DNA of 64,000 bases. Source: Sphingomonas sp. R-74633. GTDB taxonomy: Bacteria > Pseudomonadota > Alphaproteobacteria > Sphingomonadales > Sphingomonadaceae. Shown here in pieces: positions 25,885 to 36,543 of the stretch. A program made the translations under genes and the position numbers. Where the stretch lies: NCBI RefSeq assembly GCF_013416555.1, contig NZ_JACCFG010000005.1, positions 124,001 to 188,000 of the forward strand, read 5' to 3'. Each line of letters opens with the position of its first letter. Positions within the stretch are counted from its first letter, which is position 1. The notes beneath the pieces are model-generated. The model was given only the letters and a program-made list of their open reading frames with translations, made no database searches and had not been told where the DNA came from.

Positions 25885-26741
25885 AAGCCTTCCCCCATCC
25901 GGCTCCAGCGCGCCGCGGTGAACCAGGTCCAGGGCAGGAACCAGTTGGCGCTGCCGTCGGTCGACCAGAAGCTCAGCACCGCCTTGCCCTCGATATTCTC
26001 CATTGGGACATAGGAGATGCCCTGTTCGACGGGCGGCTGGGCGAAGCGGCTGTCGGTCGAATTGTCGCGATTGTCGCCCATCAGGAAGACATGGCCCGCG
26101 GGCACCTGATAGACGTGGTCGCTATTGTCCTGCGGGGTCAGCCCCTGGTCGAGCACGTCATAGGTCTTGCCGCTCGGCAGCGTCTCGCGGAAGCGCGGGA
26201 TCTTGCACACCGGATTGCCCTTGGCGTCGATCGCCTGGAACAGCGTGTTGCACTCGCGGACATTGGGGGTGATTGGCAGTTCGAGATCGGCGATGCGCTG
26301 CTTGGGGATCGCCTTGCCGTTGAGCACCAGCTGGCCGTTGACCATCTGGATCGAATCGCCCGGCAGGCCGATCACGCGCTTGATCCAGTCCTCGCCATTA
26401 TGGCCCGGCGCCTTGAACACCACCACGTCGCCGCGCGTCGGCGTGCCCGGGAAGATCCGGCCCGGGATCAGCGGCATGCTCCACGGCAGCGAGTGCTTGG
26501 AATAGCCGTAGTTCCACTTGGTGATGAACAGATAGTCGCCCACCAGCAGCCGCGGCATCATCGATTCCGACGGAATCGAGAAGGGCGAGAAGATGAAGCT
26601 GCGCACCACGAAGACGATCAGGGCGAGCTTGACGAGGAAGACGCCAAGCTCCTTCCACTCGTTCTTGGGCTTTTCCTCCACCACGGCAGCGGGGGCCGGG
26701 GTGGCGGGGGTCTCGAGGGACTCGGCAGGCGTGTTTTCCAT
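25881..26741 (-). CDS. lepB: Signal peptidase I
   Basis: A 286-residue inner-membrane serine protease that removes signal peptides. A cytoplasmic N-terminal segment of about 30 residues precedes one membrane helix (LGVFLVKLALIVFVVRSFIF). The catalytic Ser is in FSIPSESMMPRL and the catalytic Lys in WIKRVIGLPGD. Box E is GDNRDNSTDSR. Two Cys in the insert region (RECNTLF and PVCKIP) could pair. It heads the lepB-rnc-era operon and is divergent from pgi. Confidence 0.96.
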   Translation of the reverse strand: MENTPAESLETPATPAPAAVVEEKPKNEWKELGVFLVKLALIVFVVRSFIFSPFSIPSESMMPRLLVGDYLFITKWNYGYSKHSLPWSMPLIPGRIFPGTPTRGDVVVFKAPGHNGEDWIKRVIGLPGDSIQMVNGQLVLNGKAIPKQRIADLELPITPNVRECNTLFQAIDAKGNPVCKIPRFRETLPSGKTYDVLDQGLTPQDNSDHVYQVPAGHVFLMGDNRDNSTDSRFAQPPVEQGISYVPMENIEGKAVLSFWSTDGSANWFLPWTWFTAARWSRMGEGF

Positions 26742-26846
26742 GGGGTGCTGCTCTGCTTGGGGCGGGCGGTGAGGTCAAGCCGATGAATGGAGTGGCGGTA
26801 GCGAAGTTGGGACGATAGGGGCCTAGCTGTTCCAAAGGAGATGAAC

Positions 26847-28340
26847 ATGGCATTGCCCGACTGGTCCGCCGTAACGTCGCTCGAAGCGTCGACGCTCACC
26901 GAGCTGTTCGCGCGCGACTCGAATCGGGTCGCCGCGCTCTCCACCGATGTCGCGGGTATCCATTTCGACTGGTCGAAGACGCACCTCACGCCCGAGATGA
27001 TCGCTGCGTTCAGCAAGATCGCCGCGGACATGGGCCTGGTCGCCAAGCGCGACGCGCTGTTCGCCGGCGAGAAGATCAACGTGACCGAGGGCCGCGCGGT
27101 CGAGCATACCGCCGAGCGCGGCGAAGGCTCGCCCGAGAGCGTCAGCCGCGCGCAATCCTATCACGCCCGGATGCGCGCGCTGATCGACGCAATCGAGGCG
27201 GAAGCGTTCGGCCCGATCCGCTCGATCATCCATATCGGCATCGGCGGCTCGGCGCTTGGCCCCGATTTGCTGGTCGACGCGCTCGGCCGCGATGCCGACC
27301 GCTACGAAGTCGCGGTGGTCTCGAATGTCGACGGCGTCGCGCTCGAAACCGCGCTCGACCGCTTCGATCCAGCCACCACGCTCATCGCCATCGCGTCAAA
27401 GACCTTCACCACCACCGAGACGATGCTTAACGCCGAGAGCGCGATCTCCTGGCTGATGCAGGGCGGCGTGGCCGATCCCTATGGCCAGCTCATCGCGCTC
27501 ACCGCGGCGCCCGAAAAGGCGATCGCGTTCGGCATCGACGAGACGCGCGTGCTGCCGTTCAACGAGTCGGTCGGCGGGCGCTATTCGCTCTGGTCGTCGA
27601 TCGGCTTCCCCGCCGCGCTGGCGCTGGGCTGGGACGCGTTCGAGGAGCTGCTCGAAGGCGCCGCCGAGATGGACCGGCATTTCCGCCTCGCCCCGTTCGA
27701 GGCCAATGCCCCGGTGCTCGCGGCGTTCGCCGACCTTTATTACACCCAGGTCCGCGGCTGCGAGACGCGCGCCACCTTCGCCTATGACGAGCGCCTCGGC
27801 CTGCTGCCGAGCTATCTCCAGCAGCTCGAAATGGAGTCGAACGGCAAGCGGGTGACCGCCGAGGGCCAGCCGGTGACCTATCCGACCGCGCCGATCACCT
27901 GGGGCGGTGTCGGCACCGATGCCCAGCATGCGGTGTTCCAGCTGCTCCACCAGGGCACGCGCCTCGTGCCGGTGGAGTTCATCGGTTCGATCGAGCCGGG
28001 CGATGGCCTGGCCGAGGAGCATCACCGCCAGCTGCTGCTCAACATGTTCGCGCAAGGCGCCGCGCTGATGGCCGGCCGCAAGAGCGACGACCTGGCGCGC
28101 GACTATCCGGGCGACCGCCCGTCCTCGACGCTGCTGCTCGACACCGTCGATCCGCGCACGCTCGGCGCGATCCTGGCGTTCTACGAGCAGCGTACCTTCG
28201 TGAACGCAGTGCTGCTCGGCATCAACGCCTTCGACCAGTTCGGCGTCGAGCTGGGCAAGGAAATGGCCAAGGCGGCGGGTGCCGGCGGCCAGGATTTCGA
28301 TGCCTCGACCAACGACCTGATCCAGCGAGCCTTCGGATGA
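26847..28340 (+). CDS. pgi: Glucose-6-phosphate isomerase
   Basis: A 497-residue enzyme interconverting glucose-6-phosphate and fructose-6-phosphate. It shows the sugar-phosphate loop HIGIGGSALGP, the SKTFTTTETM motif, VGGRYSLWSSIG, the catalytic Glu region QLEMESNGKR, the His in HQGTRLVP and the C-terminal GINAFDQFGVELGK signature. GGAG lies six bases before the ATG at 26847; the ATG at 26841 abuts it. The next gene overlaps its stop (ATGA). Confidence 0.96.
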   Translation: MALPDWSAVTSLEASTLTELFARDSNRVAALSTDVAGIHFDWSKTHLTPEMIAAFSKIAADMGLVAKRDALFAGEKINVTEGRAVEHTAERGEGSPESVSRAQSYHARMRALIDAIEAEAFGPIRSIIHIGIGGSALGPDLLVDALGRDADRYEVAVVSNVDGVALETALDRFDPATTLIAIASKTFTTTETMLNAESAISWLMQGGVADPYGQLIALTAAPEKAIAFGIDETRVLPFNESVGGRYSLWSSIGFPAALALGWDAFEELLEGAAEMDRHFRLAPFEANAPVLAAFADLYYTQVRGCETRATFAYDERLGLLPSYLQQLEMESNGKRVTAEGQPVTYPTAPITWGGVGTDAQHAVFQLLHQGTRLVPVEFIGSIEPGDGLAEEHHRQLLLNMFAQGAALMAGRKSDDLARDYPGDRPSSTLLLDTVDPRTLGAILAFYEQRTFVNAVLLGINAFDQFGVELGKEMAKAAGAGGQDFDASTNDLIQRAFG

Positions 28341-28639
28341 GCGGCGACGAGTATGTGTATGACGAGGCGAGCGGGGAGTGGGTCCCCGCCGCCGAAGCCG
28401 CTGCCAGTGCCGGCGCCGCCGACACAGTCGAAGTGCGCGATTCGGTCGGCAACCTCCTGCAGGACGGCGACCAGGTCACGCTGATCAAGGACCTGACCGT
28501 GAAGGGCGCGGGCCAGACGCTCAAGCGCGGCACGCTGATCAAGTCGATCCGCCTCACCGGCGACGCGCAGGAGATCGACTGCAAGTACGAGGGCATCAAG
28601 GGCCTCGTCCTGCGCGCCGAGTTCGTCCGCAAGCGCTGA
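28337..28639 (+). CDS. YjdM/PhnA C-terminal domain protein without the zinc ribbon
   Basis: A 100-residue protein. From about residue 35 it matches the PhnA/YjdM domain closely (VRDSVGNLLQDGDQVTLIKD, then KGAGQTLKRGTLIKSIRL and IDCKYEGIKGLVLRAEFV). The Cys-rich N-terminal ribbon of E. coli YjdM is replaced by an acidic stretch (YVYDEASGEWVPAAEA). The role of YjdM in alkylphosphonate use has been doubted, and none is implied here. Translation is coupled to pgi. Confidence 0.85.
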   Translation: MSGDEYVYDEASGEWVPAAEAAASAGAADTVEVRDSVGNLLQDGDQVTLIKDLTVKGAGQTLKRGTLIKSIRLTGDAQEIDCKYEGIKGLVLRAEFVRKR

Positions 28640-28713
28640 CCCGATCGGGCGCATTGGCATTGTGCCGTCCGCGCCCTATCTCCCGGCCTCGAAACGAGCG
28701 GAAGGAAGTGCCG

Positions 28714-30060
28714 GTGGCCGAATACGACTATGACCTCTTCGTCATCGGCGCCGGTTCGGGGGGCACGCGCGCCTCGCGCGTTTCGGCCGCGCACGGCGCG
28801 AAGGTGGCGGTGGCCGAGGAATATCGCGTCGGCGGCACCTGCGTGATCCGCGGCTGCGTCCCCAAGAAGCTGCTCGTCTATGGCGCGCATTTCGCCGAGG
28901 ATCTGAAGGACGCGCGTCGCTTCGGCTGGAACGTGCCCGAATGCGATTTCGACTGGGCGGTGCTGCGCGACAACGTCATGGCCGATGTCGACCGGCTCAA
29001 CGGCCTCTACACCCAGACGCTGCACAATAATGGCGTCGAGACCTTTCTCGAGCGCGCCACCGTGACCGGCCCGCACGAAGTGACGCTCGCCTCGGGCCGC
29101 AAGGTCACCGCGAAATACATATTGATCGCCACCGGCGCGCACCCGCATGTGCCCGATTTCCCCGGCAGCGACCTCGGCATCACCTCGAACGAAGTCTTCC
29201 ACCTCGACACGCTGCCCAAGCGCGTGCTGATCGCGGGCGGCGGCTATATCGCCAATGAGTTCGCCGGCATCTTCAACGAGTTCGGCAGCCATGTGACGAT
29301 GGTCAACCGCACCGATGTGATCCTGCGCGGCTATGATCACTCGATGCGCGACCGGCTGCTCCAGATCTCGCTGATGAAGGGCATCGATTTCCGCTTCCAC
29401 GCCGAGTTCGTCGGCATCGAGAAGCTGGAGAGCGGCGCGTTCAAGGTGAGCCTGACCAAGCATGAGCCGGTCGAAGTCGATTGCGTGCTGTTCGCCACCG
29501 GCCGCGTGCCCAATACCGAGGGCCTGGGGCTCGAGGCGATCGGCGTCCAGCTCGACGACAAGGGCGCGGTGAAGGTCAATGAGGACAATATGTCCTCGAT
29601 CGATTCGATCTATGCCGTGGGTGACGTGACCAACAGGGTGCAGCTCACCCCGGTCGCGATCCGCGAGGGCCAGGCGTTCGCCGACACGGTGTTCGGCGGC
29701 AAGCCGCACCGCGTCGATTATAGCTGCATCCCGAGCGCGGTGTTCAGCCACCCGCCGATGGCCGGCGTCGGCATGACCGAGAGCGAGGCGCGCAACAAGC
29801 TGGGCTCGGTGGCGGTCTACACCGCCGACTTCCGCGCGATGAAGAACGTGCTGGCCGACCGCAACGAGCGCGCGCTCTACAAGATGATCTGCGACGGCGT
29901 GACCAACAAGGTCGTCGGCCTCCACATGATCGGCCCCGACGCGCCGGAGATTCTCCAGGCGGCAGCGGTGGCAGTGAAGGCCGGGCTGACCAAGGACGCC
30001 TTCGACCAGACCGTGGCGCTGCACCCGACGATGTCTGAGGAACTGGTGCTGCTGAAGTGA
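28714..30060 (+). CDS. gor: Glutathione-disulfide reductase
   Basis: A 448-residue FAD/NADPH flavoprotein keeping glutathione reduced. It has the FAD loop VIGAGSGGTRAS, the redox pair in GGTCVIRGCVPKK, the NADPH loop IAGGGYIANEFA with Arg-type specificity residues after it, the second FAD motif IYAVGDVT and the C-terminal catalytic His-Glu in LHPTMSEELV. GAAGGA lies seven bases before the GTG at 28714; a GTG two codons earlier is too close to it. It stands downstream of pgi and the YjdM-domain gene. The glutathione S-transferase at 52600 uses the same pool. Confidence 0.95.
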   Translation: MAEYDYDLFVIGAGSGGTRASRVSAAHGAKVAVAEEYRVGGTCVIRGCVPKKLLVYGAHFAEDLKDARRFGWNVPECDFDWAVLRDNVMADVDRLNGLYTQTLHNNGVETFLERATVTGPHEVTLASGRKVTAKYILIATGAHPHVPDFPGSDLGITSNEVFHLDTLPKRVLIAGGGYIANEFAGIFNEFGSHVTMVNRTDVILRGYDHSMRDRLLQISLMKGIDFRFHAEFVGIEKLESGAFKVSLTKHEPVEVDCVLFATGRVPNTEGLGLEAIGVQLDDKGAVKVNEDNMSSIDSIYAVGDVTNRVQLTPVAIREGQAFADTVFGGKPHRVDYSCIPSAVFSHPPMAGVGMTESEARNKLGSVAVYTADFRAMKNVLADRNERALYKMICDGVTNKVVGLHMIGPDAPEILQAAAVAVKAGLTKDAFDQTVALHPTMSEELVLLK

Positions 30061-30384
30061 TCAGCCCGCAGCGGGGCAGGTGAGGCGGTCGAGCCTCTTT
30101 CCCTGCTGCGGATTGGTGACGTCCATCAGCGTGCCGTCTCCGATGCCGCCGATGTGGTAGCGGACGTCGCATTTCGCGCCTGTTTCGGGGACATCCTTCG
30201 GCCCGAGATAGGTGCGATGGAGGCTATAGGTTGCGCCGGCCGCGTCCCGCACGTCGATGCGGAGCACGGTGTGTAGGATGCCTGAGGGCACCGGGATCGG
30301 GCCGTGGCCGAGGATGGTCACGCCGCGCAGCTCCACCGTTTCGGGCGGCGCGGCGGCGATCAGCAGAGACAGCAATATCGGCAT
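30061..30384 (-). CDS. Hypothetical secreted protein
   Basis: A 107-residue protein of unrecognised family. A short signal peptide (MPILLSLLIAAAPPE) is followed by a beta-rich domain (VELRGVTILGHGPIPVPSG) with Cys72 in GAKCDVRY and Cys103 near the end, possibly paired. GGGAG precedes the ATG. Its TGA is directly adjacent to the gor stop, forming TGATCA between the convergent genes. It lies downstream of the symporter gene on the same strand. Confidence 0.6.
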   Translation of the reverse strand: MPILLSLLIAAAPPETVELRGVTILGHGPIPVPSGILHTVLRIDVRDAAGATYSLHRTYLGPKDVPETGAKCDVRYHIGGIGDGTLMDVTNPQQGKRLDRLTCPAAG

Positions 30385-30407
30385 GGTAGCGTCTCCCGAT
30401 TCCCCCC

Positions 30408-31676
30408 TCAGCTGTCGTGCGCGAGGATCTCGTCCGCCTCGTCGAGCGGCACCTTGCCCGCGCGGCGCGAGAGCCAGGTGGTCGCGGCGATATCCCAGGT
30501 GACGTTGCCGACGGTGCGCATGATGTCGGGGATCGTCTCGACCGCGACCAGCAGCCCGAGCGGGCTGACCGGCGCGCCGATAGTCGCCGCCACCGGCGCG
30601 ATCGCGCTGACATAGCTCACCGTGCCGGGCAGGCTGACCGAGCCGAGCGACGTCAGCGTCGCGACGACCACGCCCACCGCCAGCGTGGCGGGGCTGAGCG
30701 GGATGCCGAACCATTCGGCGACATAGATGGCGACGGCGAAGTTCATCGCCGGTCCGGTCGCGCGGAAGATCGCCACCGCGAGCGGCAGCGTCACGCCCGA
30801 AACCGCGACCGGCACGCCGAGCTTGCCGGTGCCCTCGATCATCACCGGCAGCGTCGCGAGCGAGCTCTGCGTGCTGAGCGCGACGGCCTGGCTCGGCAGC
30901 GCGGCGCGGACATAGCGGCCAAGGCCGACGCGCCCGCCGAACACCGCGACCGGATAGGCGAACAGCGTCACGGTGAAGCCGACGCCGGCGACGGTCAGGA
31001 TGTAATGGATCAGCGCGCCGAACGCGCCGGTGCCGGCCTTGGCGCCGACGACGAGCGCGAGTGCGAACACGCCGAGCGGCCCGACCCACAGCACCCAGTC
31101 GATCACCACCAGCATCACGTCGCGGAGTGCCTTGAAGAACTCGGTCAACAGCCGCTGCGCCTCGCCGCCCACCCGCGTCATCGCGAAGGCGAAGATCAGC
31201 GAGAAGATGATCAGCGACAGGAAGGCGTTCTCGGCGGCGGCCTTGACGATATTGGCAGGCACGATCGCCGCGAGGAACTCGCCGATCGGCGGCACCGGGC
31301 CGATCTTCTCGGCGCCCGCCATCGCGGCGCGCAGCGCGTCGGCCGATTCGCGCGGCAGCGGCGCGATATGCATGAACAGGGGCGTGAGGATCGCGGCCGC
31401 GACCGCCGAGAGGAACAGCACGACGACGTAGAGCGCGATCGCCCGGCCGGCCAGCCGCCCGGCCTGCGCGGCCTCGGCAGTGGCGGCGACGCCGGTGATC
31501 AGCAGCGCCACGACCAGCGGCACGATCGTCATCTGCAGGCCGTTGAGCCAGGCCTGGCCGATCGGTTGCGCCCATTCGGCGGCGATCAATGCCGATGCGG
31601 GCGCCCAGGCGGCGAGCACCGCGCCAAGGATCAGCCCCGCGATCAGGGACAAGAGAATACGGGTTGGTTGCGACAT
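30408..31676 (-). CDS. Dicarboxylate/amino acid:cation symporter (DAACS, GltP-like)
   Basis: A 422-residue inner-membrane carrier of the glutamate/C4-dicarboxylate family. It has several membrane helices and the serine-rich reentrant-loop region reading [12 protein letters not shown]. The second hairpin appears as [22 protein letters not shown] and is followed by SLGSVSLPG. The classic NMDGT motif reads [10 protein letters not shown], so it belongs to a divergent subgroup and the substrate may be an unusual amino acid or acid. It is divergent from glmM, with 72 bases between them. Confidence 0.85.
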   Translation of the reverse strand: MSQPTRILLSLIAGLILGAVLAAWAPASALIAAEWAQPIGQAWLNGLQMTIVPLVVALLITGVAATAEAAQAGRLAGRAIALYVVVLFLSAVAAAILTPLFMHIAPLPRESADALRAAMAGAEKIGPVPPIGEFLAAIVPANIVKAAAENAFLSLIIFSLIFAFAMTRVGGEAQRLLTEFFKALRDVMLVVIDWVLWVGPLGVFALALVVGAKAGTGAFGALIHYILTVAGVGFTVTLFAYPVAVFGGRVGLGRYVRAALPSQAVALSTQSSLATLPVMIEGTGKLGVPVAVSGVTLPLAVAIFRATGPAMNFAVAIYVAEWFGIPLSPATLAVGVVVATLTSLGSVSLPGTVSYVSAIAPVAATIGAPVSPLGLLVAVETIPDIMRTVGNVTWDIAATTWLSRRAGKVPLDEADEILAHDS

Positions 31677-31748
31677 GCTCGCCCTTTTGGAGTTTCCGCG
31701 CTAATCGGGTCGCGGTTGAGGACCCGCAAGGTCGCGAGAAAACGGCAC

Positions 31749-33088
<1,340 letters not shown>

Positions 33089-33089
<1 letters not shown>

Positions 33090-33313
33090 TGCTCGCGATG
33101 CGTCCCGATTGCGAGCGCTGCGGCGTCGACCTTCCGGCCGACGAGGGCGGCGCCTTCATCTGCTCGTTCGAGTGCACCTATTGCGCGGACTGTGCCGATG
33201 CGCTCGACGAACGCTGCCCCAATTGCGGCGGCGAACTGTTGGATCGGCCGGCGCGCACGGGTAAGGCGCTGGCGAACAACCCGGCGAGTACCGAGCGCCG
33301 CTTCAAGGGTTAG
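33089..33313 (+). CDS. DUF1272 zinc-ribbon protein
   Basis: A 74-residue protein with eight Cys residues in [20 protein letters not shown] and CPNCGG, the arrangement of the DUF1272 family, which probably binds one or two zinc ions. The role is unknown. Its ATG shares one base with the glmM stop and thiD starts five bases after it, so the three are likely co-transcribed. Confidence 0.8.
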
Positions 33314-33318
33314 AGACT

Positions 33319-34476
33319 ATGACGCCGCGTATCCTGATCATCGCAGGTTCCGATTCCGGCGGCGGCGCCGGGATCCAGGCGGACATCAAGACCGTCACCA
33401 TGCTCGGCGGTCATGCGATGACCGCGGTCACCGCGATCACCGCACAGAACACGCTCGGCGTCACCGGCGTCCACCCGATCCCCACCGAGATGGTGCTCGC
33501 CCAGATCGAGGCGTGCGTCAGCGACATCGGCGTCGACGCGATCAAGATCGGCATGATCGGCTCGGCGCGCACCGCCGCGGCGGTGGCGGAGAAGCTCAAG
33601 GAGCTGCCCGGCATCCCCGTGGTGTTCGATCCCGTCATGGTCGCGTCGAGCGGCGCGACGCTCGCTGACGATGCGACGATCGCGGCATTCGAGCGGCTGA
33701 TGGACCGCGCCACCGTCGTCACGCCGAACCTGCCCGAGCTCGAGGCGCTGGGCGGCGATGCCCAGGCTTTGGTCAAGGCGCATCGCTGCGCGGTGCTGGT
33801 CAAGGGCGGGCATGCTGAGGGCGCGGTGGTCACCGATCGGCTGTGGTCCGCCGACCCCGAGGATCCGCCCGAGATCGAGTGGAGCAATCCGCGCATCGAG
33901 ACCGATTCGACGCACGGGACCGGCTGCACGCTTTCCTCCGCGATCGCCTGCGGGCTGGCGGTGGAATGGGACCTGCCCGAAGCCGTCCGCCGCGCCCGCC
34001 GCTTCGTCCGCATCGCGATGCGCGAGGCGCCGGGGCTCGGTCGCGGTCATGGCCCGATGGGGCATCAGGCGGTGCGGCTCGACCTCAATATGAGCTTCTT
34101 CGAGCCGATGCTGAACCAGGTCACCGTCCCCGCGCAGGACCTTGCCGCCAGCGAGCGCTTCTACCGGCTGCTCGGTCTCCGCCAGGTCGTCCGTGCGAGC
34201 CCGCGCTATGCCCGGTTCGAGGCCGAGGGCGGGGCCACCTTCAGCATCGCCACCGATCCCGGCTATACCGGCCCGGTCGTCTATTTCGAATGCGGCGACC
34301 TCGACGTCACCGTCGCCTATCTCCAGCAGCAGGGCATTCAGTTCGAGCAGGACCCCAAGGACGAGACCTGGGGCTGGCGCGAGGCGCGGCTGCGCGATCC
34401 GGCGGGCAATTCGGTTCGTCTCTACCAGGCTGGCGAGATGCGCCGCTATCCGCCATGGCGGGTCGGCGATGCCTGA
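33319..34476 (+). CDS. thiD: Fusion of HMP/HMP-P kinase (ThiD) and a VOC (glyoxalase-like) domain
   Basis: A continuous 385-residue frame encodes two domains. Residues 1 to about 255 are ThiD, the thiamin-pathway kinase, with [17 protein letters not shown], the KIGMIGS strand, [16 protein letters not shown] and the anion-hole motif [16 protein letters not shown]. Residues about 264-385 form a VOC-fold domain ([20 protein letters not shown], the [15 protein letters not shown] strand and [12 protein letters not shown]). No stop or frame change lies between them; an internal ATG at residue 258 could give a free VOC product. The VOC metal ligands are incomplete (Gln where the first His is expected). 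The rnhB ATG overlaps its end by 8 bases. Confidence 0.88.
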   Translation: MTPRILIIAGSDSGGGAGIQADIKTVTMLGGHAMTAVTAITAQNTLGVTGVHPIPTEMVLAQIEACVSDIGVDAIKIGMIGSARTAAAVAEKLKELPGIPVVFDPVMVASSGATLADDATIAAFERLMDRATVVTPNLPELEALGGDAQALVKAHRCAVLVKGGHAEGAVVTDRLWSADPEDPPEIEWSNPRIETDSTHGTGCTLSSAIACGLAVEWDLPEAVRRARRFVRIAMREAPGLGRGHGPMGHQAVRLDLNMSFFEPMLNQVTVPAQDLAASERFYRLLGLRQVVRASPRYARFEAEGGATFSIATDPGYTGPVVYFECGDLDVTVAYLQQQGIQFEQDPKDETWGWREARLRDPAGNSVRLYQAGEMRRYPPWRVGDA

Positions 34477-35098
34477 TCTCAAGTTCGAACGGAAATACCA
34501 GAAGCTCCACGCCGGCCCGGTTGCCGGGGTGGACGAGGCCGGCCGTGGCCCCTTGGCGGGCCCGGTGGTCGCCGCCGCAGTGATCCTCGATCCCAAATGC
34601 ATCCCCGATGGCATCGATGATTCCAAGGCACTCACCGCGCTCAAGCGCGAGCGGCTCTGCGCCGAGATCCTCGCCTGCGCCAGGGTCGGCGTCGGCATCG
34701 CCACGGTCGAGGAGATCGATCAGCTCAACATCTTCTGGGCGACGATGCTGGCGATGACGCGCGCAGTCGATGCGCTCGGCTTCGTCCCCGCCTTCGTGCT
34801 GGTCGACGGCAATCGCTGCCCGGACTGGGGCCATCAGAGCCACGCCGTGGTCGGCGGCGACGCGCTCTGCCTGTCGATCGCCGCCGCCTCGATCGTCGCC
34901 AAGCACCGCCGCGACACGATGATGATCGAGCTGGACGCGCTCCACCCCGGCTATGGCTGGGCGAGCAACAAGGGATACGGCGCCAGGGTCCACCAGGAAG
35001 CGCTGCGCACGCTCGGCCCGACGCCGCACCACCGCAAGAGCTTCGCGCCGGTCGCCCAGGCGCATTTCGATTTCGGGCCGCGGGTCGCAGCCGGCTAG
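34469..35098 (+). CDS. rnhB: Ribonuclease HII
   Basis: A 209-residue enzyme that cuts RNA in RNA-DNA hybrids and at single ribonucleotides. Motifs are [20 protein letters not shown] with the first two acidic residues, DDSKALT, VLVDGN with the third Asp, SIVAKHRRD with the fourth, and [10 protein letters not shown]. The ATG lies inside the end of the ThiD-VOC gene. Downstream, four bases separate its stop from the convergent radical SAM gene. Confidence 0.95.
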   Translation: MPDLKFERKYQKLHAGPVAGVDEAGRGPLAGPVVAAAVILDPKCIPDGIDDSKALTALKRERLCAEILACARVGVGIATVEEIDQLNIFWATMLAMTRAVDALGFVPAFVLVDGNRCPDWGHQSHAVVGGDALCLSIAAASIVAKHRRDTMMIELDALHPGYGWASNKGYGARVHQEALRTLGPTPHHRKSFAPVAQAHFDFGPRVAAG

Positions 35099-35101
35099 GC
35101 C

Positions 35102-36505
35102 TCAGGCCGCGGCGAAGAACTCGTCGAGGTCGCTCGGGCAGACGATCGGATCGCGCAATCGCGGATCGCGCGCTGCCTCGAGGAACGCCGCATATTCGGG
35201 ATGATCCGGCAGGAACACGGCCTTGGCTTCATACTGCGCCTGGCTGAACGTGCCCCAATTGGTGAGCCGCCCGAAATAGACGCTGTTCGCGCCCATCTGC
35301 TTGGCCAGGTCGACCAGGTCGCCCATCTCGCGGTAGTTTTCCTGCTGCACGGCGAAGGCGAAGAGATAGTCGTCGACAAGCCCGGCCGCCTTGAGCTCGC
35401 CGGCGAACTTCATATTCTCCAGCATCGTCTCCCAGCGCGCGCCGCGGCGCAGCAGCTCGTGCGTCGGCCCGGTCGCGGCGTCGAGGCTGATGCGCAGCGA
35501 TTCCACCCGGCCGTGCAGGCTCGGGAAGGCATCCCATTGGCGCCGCGTGAACAGCATGCCGTTGGTCATGATGATGAACTTGAGCGCGGGATATTCTTCC
35601 ACGGTCAGCTGCTCCATCAGCCGGCGGAAGTTCTTGCTGGCGAAGGGATCGCCCGATCCGGTGACGAACACGGTCTTGGCGCTCGTCAGCAGCGGCAGGA
35701 TCGCGCGCTCCTGCATGTCCTCATAGACCGCGCGCGTCGCGTCGTCGGCGGCATAGCGCTGGGTGCGGCAGCTCGGGCAGGAGAGATTGCAGGTCCGGTC
35801 ATAGGCGAGGTTCACCATCTCGGGCCCGTGCGGCATTTCGGTCTGGCGCGCCTTGATGATCTCGCCCCAGCGCGGATCGGCCTCCAGCTCGGCGATCGGC
35901 TTCAGCGTGCCGCTCATGATCGGCGGGCAGGTGCGCTTGTTGCAATAGCGATAGGAGCCATCGAGCATGCTCGCGCGGATTGCCTGGGCGGTCTCGCCAT
36001 TCCACACCGACTGCCAGTCGCCGCGCTTCAAGCTGCCCACCGAAGTCGGCAGGAAGCTCGCGCAGCACAGATGCGCGCTGTCCTCGAGCACGTCGAGTTC
36101 GGTGAACGGCTTCAGGCACAGCTTGCCCGCCAGCTGGAAGCGCGGGTTCCCGGGATCGAGCCTACCTTCGAGATGGAACAGCGCGCCCTGCACCATCGCC
36201 GACTGGCTGTAGCGCGCGGCGAGCGGCGACAGGATCGCTATCACGTCGGCCACATCGCCTTCGGTGGCGGCGCACATGCCGAGCAGGATGCGCAGATTGT
36301 CCTTGAAGGCCATGCGCGGCTCGTCGCCCAGGCGGCGCTGGAGCGTCGGCACCAGCATCGGATCGGACGCCATCAGGCTGGGGATGATCTCCCACAGTTC
36401 GGGATGGTCGAGCCCGTCCGAGAGCACGCTCAGCATCAGGTCGACGACCTCGCCGGAAGTGGGTGCCGCCGGCTGCGGCTCGGCGACCTGGCTGACCATG
36501 TTCAT
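35102..36505 (-). CDS. Radical SAM protein with an N-terminal SPASM-like cysteine region
   Basis: A 467-residue putative S-adenosylmethionine radical enzyme. The 4Fe-4S motif CNLSCPSC gives Cys239, Cys243 and Cys246, followed by a barrel (VTGSGDPFAS, IIMTNGMLF, LRISLDAATG). Before it, residues 125-195 look like a SPASM-type auxiliary cluster region (CLKPF, HLCCAS, VGSLKRGDWQSVWNG, YRYCNKRTCP; Cys130, 147, 148, 188 and 193). That is the reverse of the usual core-then-SPASM order. Residues 1-115 are helical. AGGAAAG precedes the ATG at 36505. It follows another radical SAM gene by 38 bases. The substrate is unknown. Confidence 0.85.
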   Translation of the reverse strand: MNMVSQVAEPQPAAPTSGEVVDLMLSVLSDGLDHPELWEIIPSLMASDPMLVPTLQRRLGDEPRMAFKDNLRILLGMCAATEGDVADVIAILSPLAARYSQSAMVQGALFHLEGRLDPGNPRFQLAGKLCLKPFTELDVLEDSAHLCCASFLPTSVGSLKRGDWQSVWNGETAQAIRASMLDGSYRYCNKRTCPPIMSGTLKPIAELEADPRWGEIIKARQTEMPHGPEMVNLAYDRTCNLSCPSCRTQRYAADDATRAVYEDMQERAILPLLTSAKTVFVTGSGDPFASKNFRRLMEQLTVEEYPALKFIIMTNGMLFTRRQWDAFPSLHGRVESLRISLDAATGPTHELLRRGARWETMLENMKFAGELKAAGLVDDYLFAFAVQQENYREMGDLVDLAKQMGANSVYFGRLTNWGTFSQAQYEAKAVFLPDHPEYAAFLEAARDPRLRDPIVCPSDLDEFFAAA

Positions 36506-36543
36506 CGCGGTTCTTTCCTGGATTCGGTAGGGAGCGGAGCGGC

